From Flavobacteriales bacterium (GTDB lineage: Bacteria > Bacteroidota > Bacteroidia > Flavobacteriales > BACL11): a DNA stretch of 35,592 nucleotides. Below the pieces are notes generated by a model that saw only the letters and a list, made by a program, of their open reading frames with translations, was not told where the DNA came from and did not search any database. How positions within the stretch are numbered: position 1 is the stretch's first letter; each line of letters starts with the position of its first letter. This document shows positions 9,811 through 18,558 of this stretch, one piece after another. The stretch is from the NCBI GenBank assembly GCA_002697625.1, contig NZWX01000010.1, positions 1 through 35,592 on the forward strand, given 5' to 3'. The translations under genes were made by a program, and so were the position numbers.

Positions 9811-11969
9811 AGATTTTCTAAGATGAAGTCCGTCATTTTCTTATAGAGGTGGTATCTGGTATTACCTCCATAGATTCCGTGATTCTTATCTGGGTAGATA
9901 AATAAGTCAAATTGCTTGTTTGCTCTTACCAAAGCTGAAATCATTTCCATAGTATTTTGTACATGAACATTGTCATCTGCAGAACCATGAACTAATAAAT
10001 AACTCCCTTTCAACTTATCTACATGATTAATAGGTGAGTTGTTGTCATAACCACTTGCATTTTCTTGTGGAGTACGCATGTATCTTTCCGTATAGATATT
10101 ATCATAATACCTCCAGTTAGTTACAGGAGCTACTGCAATAGCCATCTTAAACACATCAGCTCCTTTTGTAATCGCAAGGGAAGACATATATCCACCATAA
10201 CTCCAACCTTGTATTCCTATTCTTTCAGAATCGATATAGTCTAAACTACCAAAGTATTTTGCTGCATTTATTTGGTCAATTGTTTCGTATTTCCCTAATT
10301 CTTGATAAGTCATTTTCTTAAATTCAGCTCCTTTACCACCCGTTCCTCTATTATCTACACAAACAACAATATACCCAAGTTGATTCAGATGTTGATACCA
10401 AAAGTAATTAAACCATCCCCAAGAATCTGTCACTTGCTGCGATCCTGGTCCGCCATATAAAAACATGTATAACGGATATTCTTTTTTTGAGTCAAAATCT
10501 GTTGGCTTCATCATCCAAGCATTTAATTCTACACCCACCTCCGTTTCAATGGTAAAGAATTCTTTTTCTGATAAATCATACTCTGAAAGAGTTTTATTAA
10601 AAGCAGAGTTGTCTTCTAAAACTTCTATTATTTCCCTGTCAGATGTTCTGTTAAGAGTATAAACAGGAGCTGTATTATGGTTTGAATAGGAATTCATAAA
10701 GTATTTCATTCCTTTACTAAAAGTAACATTATTTGTTCCTGTGATTTTTGTCATAGGAGAACCTTTTCCTAAATTAGAAGTAAGACTCATTTTGTACATT
10801 GTAGAGTGGATAGAACCACTTTCGTTAGAAGAATAATACATATAATCTTTATCATCTATTCCATAAAAGTTTGTAACCTCCCAATTTCCATTTGTAATCT
10901 GTTTCTCATTTCCATTCAGATATTTTAAATAAATATGATTGAAGCCATTTTTTTCTGAAGTCCATATAAAAGACTCTTGTTTAGTTAAATATCTTAAATT
11001 ATCATGTACATCAATATAATATTGATCTGTTTCAGTAAATAATACATATGAAGACCCTTTTATATCTGAAATAATAAAATCGAGCTCATTTTGGTGTCTG
11101 TTCATCCCGTAAATAACTAGTTGAGGATTTTCTTCATTAAACCATTTTATTCTAGGGAAATATTCGTAATCTTTTTCGAATTTTAAATCTGTAGTTCTTT
11201 TAGTTTGTAAATCATATAAATGTAATGTAACTTTAGAGTTGTCTTCTCCAGTTTTTGGGTATTTAAAAACCTCTTGTGTTGGGTACAATCCCCCTTTAAA
11301 TAAATCCATAGAGAATTCTTTGACATCAGATTCATCAAATCTAAAATATGCTATAGTTTCGCTATCTCCCGACCATTCAAAAGAACGGACAAGTGCAAAT
11401 TCTTCCTCATAAACCCAATCAGAGGCTCCATTAATCACTTTATTTTTCTCTCCATCAAATGTAATTTGTTTTGTATTACCTAATAAGATATTATATATAT
11501 ATATATTATTTTCAAATACATATGCAATATTTTTTCCATTAGGAGAGAAAGTAGCGTACATTACCTTGTTTTCAGAAAGATTACTTATTCTTTTCGTTTT
11601 AGTGTTGTATATATAGTATACAGATTTAGTACTGTACCTGTAAATAGATTCGGTGTTAGTAGCAATTAGAATTTTATCTTCTGATTTATTAAAAGTATAT
11701 TTTCCCATTCTTTTTAATCTTTCGTCCTCAGAATCCATTATAATCTCTACAACTTCTCCTGTTTCAAAAGAGTTTTTATATATCTTAATTACATCATCAC
11801 CTTTTTCTGTTGTAGTATAATGTTCTCCATCATACATGGATTTAAACCCAGAAACGCCACTTGGGTAGAACTCATAGTTTAACCAAATTTCTTCTAGTGA
11901 AACTTGTTTTTGCCCAAAAGAAGTTACGGAAATGCAAATGCAAATAAATAATATGAATGTCTTTTTCAT
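9807..11969 (-). CDS. Dipeptidyl-peptidase IV-like S9 peptidase, secreted
   Basis: 720 residues with a Sec signal peptide (MKKTFILFICICISVTSFG). An N-terminal beta-propeller (DPPIV_N) spans about 30-480 and carries the substrate N-terminus binding motif DWVYEEEFALVRSF. The C-terminal alpha/beta hydrolase domain has the serine protease triad Ser590 (GWSYGGYMS), Asp665 (GSADDNVH) and His697 (DKNHGI). It should cleave Xaa-Pro/Ala dipeptides from peptide N-termini in the periplasm, as part of protein scavenging. Length and motifs match the family well. It is monocistronic and divergent from the FAD-linked oxidase; its end overlaps the small lipoprotein ORF. Confidence 0.95.
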   Translation of the reverse strand: MKKTFILFICICISVTSFGQKQVSLEEIWLNYEFYPSGVSGFKSMYDGEHYTTTEKGDDVIKIYKNSFETGEVVEIIMDSEDERLKRMGKYTFNKSEDKILIATNTESIYRYSTKSVYYIYNTKTKRISNLSENKVMYATFSPNGKNIAYVFENNIYIYNILLGNTKQITFDGEKNKVINGASDWVYEEEFALVRSFEWSGDSETIAYFRFDESDVKEFSMDLFKGGLYPTQEVFKYPKTGEDNSKVTLHLYDLQTKRTTDLKFEKDYEYFPRIKWFNEENPQLVIYGMNRHQNELDFIISDIKGSSYVLFTETDQYYIDVHDNLRYLTKQESFIWTSEKNGFNHIYLKYLNGNEKQITNGNWEVTNFYGIDDKDYMYYSSNESGSIHSTMYKMSLTSNLGKGSPMTKITGTNNVTFSKGMKYFMNSYSNHNTAPVYTLNRTSDREIIEVLEDNSAFNKTLSEYDLSEKEFFTIETEVGVELNAWMMKPTDFDSKKEYPLYMFLYGGPGSQQVTDSWGWFNYFWYQHLNQLGYIVVCVDNRGTGGKGAEFKKMTYQELGKYETIDQINAAKYFGSLDYIDSERIGIQGWSYGGYMSSLAITKGADVFKMAIAVAPVTNWRYYDNIYTERYMRTPQENASGYDNNSPINHVDKLKGSYLLVHGSADDNVHVQNTMEMISALVRANKQFDLFIYPDKNHGIYGGNTRYHLYKKMTDFILENL

Positions 11970-11998
11970 AATCTGTAATTTAGATTGGCGAATTTACT

Positions 11999-12006
11999 TA
12001 AATTTG
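11999..12006 (+). promoter_or_regulatory. TAnnTTTG box for the FAD-linked oxidase
   Basis: TAAATTTG fits the -7 consensus and lies 14 bases before the ATG at 12021, making the preferred start more likely than an upstream TTG. No TTG at the normal -33 distance was seen. Confidence 0.5.
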
Positions 12007-12020
12007 TACAAAATAAAAGC

Positions 12021-13421
12021 ATGAGTTACCACAAGATAAATTTAGATGATTTAAATTTTTTAACAAAGATTGTAGGATCTGATAATATTTTTTCTTCTGA
12101 AGAAGTTTTGCAAGAGTATTCTCATGATGAGACAGAAGATCTTAGTTTTATTCCTGAGACAGTAGTAAAACCAACTGATTCAATTCAAATTTCAGAAATA
12201 ATGAAATATTGTAATATGAAAAACATTCCTGTTACGCCATGTGGAGCTAGAACAGGTTTAAGCGGAGGAAGTCTGCCTGTAATGAGTGGTGTAGTATTAA
12301 GTACGGAAAAATTAAATTCAATACTAGAAATTGATGAAAGAAATCTTCAATCTACTGTTGAACCAGGAGTAATAAATGAAGTTTTTCAAAATGCAGTAAA
12401 AAAGAAAGGATTATTTTATCCCCCAGATCCTGCAAGTAAAGGCAGTTGTATGTTAGGTGGAAATATTGCGGAAAATGCAGGAGGTCCAAAGGCATTAAAA
12501 TATGGGGTAACTAAAGATTATGTTCTAAATCTTGAAGTAGTATTACCATCAGGAGAAATAATTTGGACTGGGGCAAATGTTTTAAAAAACGCAACCGGAT
12601 ACAACCTTACTCAATTATTTGTTGGTTCTGAGGGTACGTTAGGAATTGTAACAAAAATAGTTTTTAGATTAATTCCACTACCAACTAAAGACATTTCTTT
12701 ATTAGCACCATTTAATTGTTCTGAAAAAGCTTGTGAAGCTGTTTCTGCAGTATTTAGGCAAGGAGTAACACCATCTGCTTTAGAGTTTATTGAAAGAGAT
12801 GCTATTTTATGGACCATGAAGTATACAGATATTAAAATACATATTGATGATAAAACTCAATCTCATCTCTTAATTGAAGTAGATGGAGATGATATCGATA
12901 AATTATATAAAGATTGTGAAAAAATCGCTGATGTATTGCAAAAATTTAATTGTGGAGAGATTCTTATTGCAGATAGCAATTCCGCGAAAGAAAATCTATG
13001 GAAATTAAGAAGATCAGTTAGTGAGGCTGTAAAATCTAATTCTATTTACAAAGAAGAAGATACTGTTGTGCCTAGAGCAGAACTTGCAAGACTTTTGAAA
13101 GGAGTAAAACAAATTGGTGTGAAATATGGCTTTAGGTCTATCTGTTACGGACATGCTGGTGATGGAAACTTACATATAAATATTATCAAAGGAGATATGT
13201 CAGATGAAAATTGGAACAATGAGCTACCTAAAGGAATTAGAGAAATATTTGAGCTCACAAAATATTTAGGTGGTACTATATCAGGAGAGCATGGTATTGG
13301 GTATGTTCAAAAAGAATATATAGATGTAGTTTTTTCTAAAAAAGAAATTGAACTTCAAAAGGGGGTCAAAAAGTTATTTGATCCTAAATACATATTAAAT
13401 CCTGGAAAAATATTTAAATAA
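12021..13421 (+). CDS. FAD-linked oxidase, GlcD / D-2-hydroxyacid dehydrogenase type
   Basis: 466 residues from the ATG at 12021 (a TTG 36 bases upstream would overlap the promoter box). The N-terminal PP-loop FAD domain (FAD_binding_4) has GARTGLSGGSLP near residue 75, VEPGVIN, and the long signature YPPDPASKGSCMLGGNIAEN with NAGGPKALKYG. The C-terminal FAD-oxidase domain holds CYGHAGDGNLHIN (near 376) and the active-site GTISGEHGIG (near 420). Such enzymes oxidise D-lactate, glycolate or D-2-hydroxyglutarate and pass electrons to a carrier. There is no Fe-S domain or partner subunit nearby, so the exact substrate is open. Confidence 0.92.
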   Translation: MSYHKINLDDLNFLTKIVGSDNIFSSEEVLQEYSHDETEDLSFIPETVVKPTDSIQISEIMKYCNMKNIPVTPCGARTGLSGGSLPVMSGVVLSTEKLNSILEIDERNLQSTVEPGVINEVFQNAVKKKGLFYPPDPASKGSCMLGGNIAENAGGPKALKYGVTKDYVLNLEVVLPSGEIIWTGANVLKNATGYNLTQLFVGSEGTLGIVTKIVFRLIPLPTKDISLLAPFNCSEKACEAVSAVFRQGVTPSALEFIERDAILWTMKYTDIKIHIDDKTQSHLLIEVDGDDIDKLYKDCEKIADVLQKFNCGEILIADSNSAKENLWKLRRSVSEAVKSNSIYKEEDTVVPRAELARLLKGVKQIGVKYGFRSICYGHAGDGNLHINIIKGDMSDENWNNELPKGIREIFELTKYLGGTISGEHGIGYVQKEYIDVVFSKKEIELQKGVKKLFDPKYILNPGKIFK

Positions 13422-13452
13422 ATCTATTTATTTGCAAATCAAAATTTTATAA

Positions 13453-14409
13453 ATGACAGAGATTAAAAATAACTTTTTTAATAAAATTCTTTTTTTGGGA
13501 TTTGTACTTGTTATTCCTCTTTCATTATGGTATCCAGAGTTAAAAATTTCTTCTTGGTTAGCTTTAGTTGTAGGAATTGTTTTTGCAATAATTCTTAGAA
13601 ATCCATTTGACGGTAAAACAGGAAAACTAGCAAATACATTACTTAAATTTTCTGTAGTACTTATAGGTTTTGGATATCCTATTTCTGCCATTTCTGATGT
13701 GCCTTATTCTGAATTTTCTTATGTGATTATTTTTGTTGTTTTAACACTTTTTTTTGGTTTTACAATAGGTAAGATTCTAGGTATTGACCAAAAAACTTCT
13801 GATCTTATATCTTCTGGAACAGGAATTTGTGGAGCAAGTGCCATTGCAGCCATTGCTTCTGCTATTAACGCAAATGAAAAACAAATTTCCATTTCTCTTG
13901 GTACGGTATTTATATTAAGCGTATCAGGGTTGATTATTTATCCATCTATAGGTAAATACTTTGCTCTTTCAGACAATCAATTTGGTATTTGGGCAGGATT
14001 AACGATACACGACACTGCTTCAGCAATAGGAGCAGCTGAAGATTTTGGGTCAGACTCTATAAAAATAGCAACAATTATAAAGCTAGCTAAAGTTCTTTTT
14101 ATAATACCCTTAGTTTTTCTTGGAAGTTTTCTTTATAAAAATGAGAATAAAAAATTCACTTTTCCATTTTTTATTATTTTCTTCCTGATTGCTATGATTC
14201 TAAATTCATCCTTCCCAGATTTTAAAGATGGATTTGATAACATTAAGGGAATTGGTAAAAAAGGTTTACAAGTCTCTTTGTTTCTGATTGGGGCAAATCT
14301 TTCAATTAAGAATTTAAAAACAATTGGTATTAAGCCATTTGTACATGGATTAATTATTTGGATTTTGTTATCTTCTCTATCATTACTTGCTATAAATTAC
14401 TTTTCCTAA
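13453..14409 (+). CDS. YeiH-family putative sulfate exporter (UPF0324)
   Basis: 318 residues, about nine to ten membrane spans. The family core is visible: VVLIGFGYPIS in the first half, then the highly conserved SSGTGICGASAIAAIASAI, and a mid-protein GLTIHDTASAIGAAEDFG followed by IATIIKLAKVLFIIPLVF. A repeat-like element GANLSIKNLK closes the C-terminus. Members are annotated as putative sulfate or sulfite exporters (YeiH), but transport is poorly proven. It begins 31 bases after the oxidase and may be co-transcribed with it. Family certain, substrate inferred. Confidence 0.9.
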   Translation: MTEIKNNFFNKILFLGFVLVIPLSLWYPELKISSWLALVVGIVFAIILRNPFDGKTGKLANTLLKFSVVLIGFGYPISAISDVPYSEFSYVIIFVVLTLFFGFTIGKILGIDQKTSDLISSGTGICGASAIAAIASAINANEKQISISLGTVFILSVSGLIIYPSIGKYFALSDNQFGIWAGLTIHDTASAIGAAEDFGSDSIKIATIIKLAKVLFIIPLVFLGSFLYKNENKKFTFPFFIIFFLIAMILNSSFPDFKDGFDNIKGIGKKGLQVSLFLIGANLSIKNLKTIGIKPFVHGLIIWILLSSLSLLAINYFS

Positions 14410-14438
14410 TATTTTTTTTATAAAGTAAAAATTTAAAT

Positions 14439-14446
14439 TAGTTTTG
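14439..14446 (+). promoter_or_regulatory. TAnnTTTG box for surE
   Basis: TAGTTTTG matches the -7 consensus 16 bases before the surE ATG. It is part of a 14-base block, ATTAGTTTTGTTGA (14437-14450), that recurs exactly before glmM at 22801-22814. Confidence 0.55.
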
Positions 14447-14462
14447 TTGAAAATATTTTAAA

Positions 14463-15233
14463 ATGCAAAGACCACTTATACTCATAGTAAATGATGATGG
14501 AATAAATGCTCCTGGAATCAGAAAATTAATTTCAATAATGAATGATTTTGGAGAGGTAGTTGTAGTTGCTCCTGACGGACCACAGTCAGGTAAGAGTCAC
14601 GCAATAACAATTGAAGATACTATTCGTTGTGATAAAGTAAAAATTGATGATGGTCCTCAGGAGGAATATTCGTGTAGTGGAACTCCAGTTGACTGTGTTA
14701 AAATAGCTCTTAATAAGTTACTTACACGAAAACCTAATCTTTGTGTTTCTGGTATTAATCACGGTTCAAACTCATCTATAAATGTAATTTATTCTGGCAC
14801 AATGTCAGCAGCTGTTGAAGGATCTCTAGAAGGAATACCTTCAATAGGATTCTCTTTATTGGATTATTCTCATAATGCTGATTTCTCTGAAGGAGAGGAG
14901 TATGTTAGAAAAATTATAGAATCTGTTTTGGAAAAAGGACTTCCTGAAGGAGTATGTTTAAATGTTAACATTCCTAAAACAGTTGAAGGGAGAGAAATAA
15001 AAGGTATTAAAGTTTGCAGACAAGCTAAAGCTAATTGGGAGGAAGAATTTGATGAAAGGCAAGACCCTAAAGGCAGAAGATACTACTGGCTTACAGGCAA
15101 ATTTGTAAATTATGACAAAGGTGATGATACAGATGAAAGAGCATTGGAAAATCAATACATATCTGTTGTTCCTGTTCAGTATGATGTTACTGCTCATCAT
15201 GCAATATCTAAAATAAATAATCTTTTATCATGA
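14463..15233 (+). CDS. surE: 5'/3'-nucleotidase SurE
   Basis: 256 residues. SurE is a metal-dependent phosphatase that dephosphorylates nucleoside 5'- and 3'-monophosphates and is linked to stationary-phase survival. The metal-binding NDDG (residues 10-13), the APDGPQSGKSHAIT loop, SGTPVDCV, and SGINHGSNSS with YSGTMSAAVEG are all present and in order. It has its own promoter box and overlaps the next gene by four bases (ATGA), so it leads a surE - membrane protein - lpxB unit. Confidence 0.96.
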   Translation: MQRPLILIVNDDGINAPGIRKLISIMNDFGEVVVVAPDGPQSGKSHAITIEDTIRCDKVKIDDGPQEEYSCSGTPVDCVKIALNKLLTRKPNLCVSGINHGSNSSINVIYSGTMSAAVEGSLEGIPSIGFSLLDYSHNADFSEGEEYVRKIIESVLEKGLPEGVCLNVNIPKTVEGREIKGIKVCRQAKANWEEEFDERQDPKGRRYYWLTGKFVNYDKGDDTDERALENQYISVVPVQYDVTAHHAISKINNLLS

Positions 15234-15508
15234 ATACAGAACTAATAAAAGGAGTAGTTTTAGGATTTCTATCTCCTATAATTTTCTTTATAATAGTTGT
15301 AGTTTTCTTTCTTGATTATGAACTTAGTTTATTTGTAAATAAACATCTAACAGAATACAATTTACCATCTATAATTAGTTTAAGTTTATTAGCTAATTTA
15401 GCTTTGTTTTTTATAAAAATAAAGATGAATAAAGATGAACAGTCCAGGGGAATATTATTTTCTACAATAGTGTTTGGGGTTTTAATAGTTTTTCTGAAAT
15501 TTTTATAA
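15230..15508 (+). CDS. Small three-span membrane protein between surE and lpxB
   Basis: 92 residues with three hydrophobic segments: about 6-28 (VVLGFLSPIIFFIIVVVFF), 46-63 (SIISLSLLANLALFFIK) and 75-91 (GILFSTIVFGVLIVFLK), with a KIKMNKDEQSRG loop between the last two. No signal peptidase site and no known motif. It overlaps surE in ATGA and ends one base before lpxB, so it is almost certainly translated with both. Function unknown; placement suggests an inner-membrane accessory to lipid A synthesis, but that is guilt by association. Confidence 0.75.
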   Translation: MNTELIKGVVLGFLSPIIFFIIVVVFFLDYELSLFVNKHLTEYNLPSIISLSLLANLALFFIKIKMNKDEQSRGILFSTIVFGVLIVFLKFL

Positions 15509-15509
15509 A

Positions 15510-16589
15510 ATGAATATTTACATAGTTTCTGGGGAACAATCTGCTGATTTGTATGGTGCAAATTTGGCTAAAGAACTGTTTCTACAGAATAAAGATGTAA
15601 AAATCAGAGCATTTGGAGGAGATAAGATGAAAAAGGAGGGAGTGGAACTGACTAAACACATTGACGAACTCTCTTTTATGGGTTTTACAGAGGTTCTAAA
15701 GAATTTAAGGAATATTTCAAAGAACCTTTCTTTTTGTAAAAGAGATATACTTAAATTCAGACCTAAAGTAATAGTTTTAATTGATTTTCCAGGATTCAAC
15801 TTAAAGATAGCTAAATTTGCCAAACAACAAGGAATAAAGGTAGTGTATTATATTTCACCAAAGATTTGGGCTTGGAACAAAAGTAGGATACACAAGATTA
15901 AAAAGTATATTGACGAATTAATTGTAATCTTTCCGTTTGAAGTTGATTTTTACAAGAGTCATCAGATAGAAGCAAGGTATTTTGGGAATCCATTATCTGA
16001 TGTATTAAAGATTTCTATTCCAACAATATCAAGAGATAAAAAGATTGTTTCACTACTTCCTGGAAGTAGAAAACAAGAAATCTTAAAGAATTTACCTTTA
16101 ATGATTGAGATTGTTAAATATTTTCCGGAATATCACTTTATTATAGCTTCCACTAAAGAGATGAAATCAATCTGTGAGAAGATTTTAGATAAAAAATACA
16201 ACATAGAAATATTAGTAGATTCTACTTACTCTGTTTTAAAAAGTTCTGATATATCTATAGTTACTTCTGGTACTGCAACATTAGAAACTGCACTTTTAGG
16301 AGTCCCTCAAGTAGTTTGTTATAAAACAGATTTCCTTACATATAATCTAGCGAGATTATTTGTAAAATTACAATGGATATCATTAGTAAATATTCTGATG
16401 AATAAGGAAGTAGTAAAAGAATTGATACAACATGATTATAATATTAGTAATTTAGAAAAAGAGATTAAATCCTTATCAGAAGAAATTAGAAGATATGAAA
16501 TACAGTCTGATTATAAAGAACTCAAATCAATTTTAAATTCTGAGAGAACTTCTGAAAAGGTTGCTGATTTTATTTTGCAATTACCTTAA
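15510..16589 (+). CDS. lpxB: Lipid-A-disaccharide synthase LpxB
   Basis: 359 residues. It joins UDP-2,3-diacylglucosamine and lipid X to make lipid A disaccharide at the inner membrane. Family features: N-terminal SGEQSADLYGA (the GExSGD site), IDFPGFNLKIAK, YYISPKIWAWNKSRI, the acceptor-side LLPGSRKQEI, and SGTATLETALLGVPQVV near the UDP-binding region. The first motif departs from the usual GEASGD by having Ala in place of Gly before the Asp. Its 3' end overlaps the convergent uvrB gene by 20 bases. Identity is secure. Confidence 0.93.
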   Translation: MNIYIVSGEQSADLYGANLAKELFLQNKDVKIRAFGGDKMKKEGVELTKHIDELSFMGFTEVLKNLRNISKNLSFCKRDILKFRPKVIVLIDFPGFNLKIAKFAKQQGIKVVYYISPKIWAWNKSRIHKIKKYIDELIVIFPFEVDFYKSHQIEARYFGNPLSDVLKISIPTISRDKKIVSLLPGSRKQEILKNLPLMIEIVKYFPEYHFIIASTKEMKSICEKILDKKYNIEILVDSTYSVLKSSDISIVTSGTATLETALLGVPQVVCYKTDFLTYNLARLFVKLQWISLVNILMNKEVVKELIQHDYNISNLEKEIKSLSEEIRRYEIQSDYKELKSILNSERTSEKVADFILQLP

Positions 16590-18558
16590 GTCTTTGTTTA
16601 AGATCAATTATCTCATCTCTTAATCTAGCAGCTTCTATAAAATTAAGGTTTTTAGCTGCTTTCTCCATTTCTGATTGTGAGTATTTAATCATTTTTTTGA
16701 TTTGACTACTATCCATTTTATTTGTAATAGTATCACTAACTTTAGTTACGGAATATGGATTTAAACTATCCGATATTTCAGTATTTAGTTTTTTAAGGAT
16801 TGGTTTTGGTTTTATATTATATTTCTTATTATAATCATGTTGTTTTTTTCTTCTTCTATTTGTTTCTTCAATAGTTCGTTTCATGGATTTAGTAGTCTTA
16901 TCTGCATACATTACTACTAATCCGTTTAGATTTCTGGCAGCTCTTCCAGCAGTTTGTGTTAAAGCTCTTTCAGACCTTAAAAAACCTTCCTTGTCTGCGT
17001 CTAAAATTGCTACCAAACTTACTTCAGGTAAATCTAACCCCTCTCTTAAGAGATTTACTCCAATTAAAACATCAAACTCCCCCTCTCTTAATCCATAAAT
17101 TATCTCTATTCTCTCTAAAGTATTAACATCTGAATGGATATACCTACATTTAACAGTAAATTTTGTGAGATACTTAGTTAGTTCTTCTGCCATTCTTTTG
17201 GTAAGTGTAGTTACCAAAACCCGTTCTCTTCTCTCTACTCTAACCCTAATCTCCTCTAGTAAGTTGTCCATCTGATTCTCGCTTGGCCTTACCTCTATTA
17301 TAGGATCTAATAAACCTGTAGGTCTGATAATTTGTTCTACTACAACTCCATCACTTTTCTCTAATTCATAATCTGCAGGAGTTGCACTAACGAATATAGT
17401 TTGTTTATTCATTAGCTCCCATTCTACAAACTTTAATGGTCTGTTATCTAAAGCAGAGGGGAGTCTGAATCCATGTTCTACTAAGTTTGTTTTTCTAGAT
17501 TTATCTCCTCCATACATGGCTCTAACTTGAGGAAGTGTAACATGAGATTCGTCAATTATTGTAATAAAATCATTTGGGAAATAATCTAGTAAACAGAATG
17601 GTCTTGTTCCAGGTGCTCTTCCATCAAAATATCTAGAATAGTTTTCAATCCCAGAACAATACCCTAGTTCTCTAATCATTTCTAGATCAAAATTAACTCT
17701 TTCATCTAATCTTTTTGCTTCTGTTTTTAATCCTGAATTTTCAAATTCTTCTACTCTTAAAAATAAATCATCTTCTATTGATTTTATAGAAGATTTAACC
17801 CTTTCTTTTGAAGCAACAAAAATATTAGCAGGAAAGACTCTCAACTCTTTTAAAGAATTAATTCTTTTACCACTTTCTACTTCAATAGATTCTATTTCTT
17901 CAATTTCTTCTCCCCAAAAATAAATTCTATACGCAATATCAGAATGACCAGGAAAAATATCTACTGTATCTCCTTTAACTCTAAAGTTCCCTCTTTCAAA
18001 ATCTGATGTCGTTCTACTATAAAGAGAGGCTACAAATTTTTGTAATAAATTAGTTATAGGAATTTCATCTCCTAATTTAATCTCAATAATTCCATTATTA
18101 AACTCCTCCGGGTTTCCAATACCGTAAATACAAGAAACGGAAGAAACTACAATTACATCTGTTCTGCCTGATAAAAGAGCTGAAGTTGTATTCAATCTAA
18201 GTTTCTCAATTTCATCATTTATAGAAAGGTCTTTTTCTATATATGTTCCTGTTGAAGGTATATATGCTTCCGGCTGGTAATAATCGTAATAAGAAACAAA
18301 ATACTCTACTAGGTTATTCGGGAAAAACTGCTTGAACTCAGAGTATAATTGCGCAGCTAAAGTTTTATTATGACACAAAACTAAAGTTGGTCTATTTACT
18401 TCTTTAATAACGTTTGCAACAGTAAATGTCTTCCCAGATCCAGTTACACCTAATAATGTTTGAAAAGACTCTAAATCATTAAGTCCGTTTACTAACTGCT
18501 TTATAGCTTCTGGCTGATCTCCAGTAGGGGAGTAGTCTGAAATTAATTCAAAATCCAT
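16570..18558 (-). CDS. uvrB: Excinuclease ABC subunit UvrB
   Basis: 662 residues, full length. UvrB verifies DNA damage in nucleotide excision repair, between UvrA and UvrC. Visible in order: YSPTGDQPEAI, Walker A GVTGSGKT (37-44), the beta-hairpin region YYDYYQPEAYIPSTGTYIEKD, the helicase motif II IDESHV, the domain GVNLLREGLDLPEVSLV with QTAGRAARN, and the C-terminal UVR domain (YSQSEMEKAAKNLNFIEAARLRDEI) for UvrC contact. The ATG follows directly on the stop of the DUF349 gene with no gap, so the two are likely translationally coupled. Confidence 0.98.
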   Translation of the reverse strand: MDFELISDYSPTGDQPEAIKQLVNGLNDLESFQTLLGVTGSGKTFTVANVIKEVNRPTLVLCHNKTLAAQLYSEFKQFFPNNLVEYFVSYYDYYQPEAYIPSTGTYIEKDLSINDEIEKLRLNTTSALLSGRTDVIVVSSVSCIYGIGNPEEFNNGIIEIKLGDEIPITNLLQKFVASLYSRTTSDFERGNFRVKGDTVDIFPGHSDIAYRIYFWGEEIEEIESIEVESGKRINSLKELRVFPANIFVASKERVKSSIKSIEDDLFLRVEEFENSGLKTEAKRLDERVNFDLEMIRELGYCSGIENYSRYFDGRAPGTRPFCLLDYFPNDFITIIDESHVTLPQVRAMYGGDKSRKTNLVEHGFRLPSALDNRPLKFVEWELMNKQTIFVSATPADYELEKSDGVVVEQIIRPTGLLDPIIEVRPSENQMDNLLEEIRVRVERRERVLVTTLTKRMAEELTKYLTKFTVKCRYIHSDVNTLERIEIIYGLREGEFDVLIGVNLLREGLDLPEVSLVAILDADKEGFLRSERALTQTAGRAARNLNGLVVMYADKTTKSMKRTIEETNRRRKKQHDYNKKYNIKPKPILKKLNTEISDSLNPYSVTKVSDTITNKMDSSQIKKMIKYSQSEMEKAAKNLNFIEAARLRDEIIDLKQRLKVIAK

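Noticed and set aside
11985-12020. Longer FAD-oxidase start at a TTG.
   Set aside because: It would put the start codon upstream of the promoter box; the ATG at 12021 fits promoter and family better.
13430-13439. Perfect palindrome ATTTGCAAAT before the YeiH-type gene.
   Set aside because: Short palindromes of A/T-rich sequence are expected often; only a weak promoter-like box overlaps it and nothing supports an operator.
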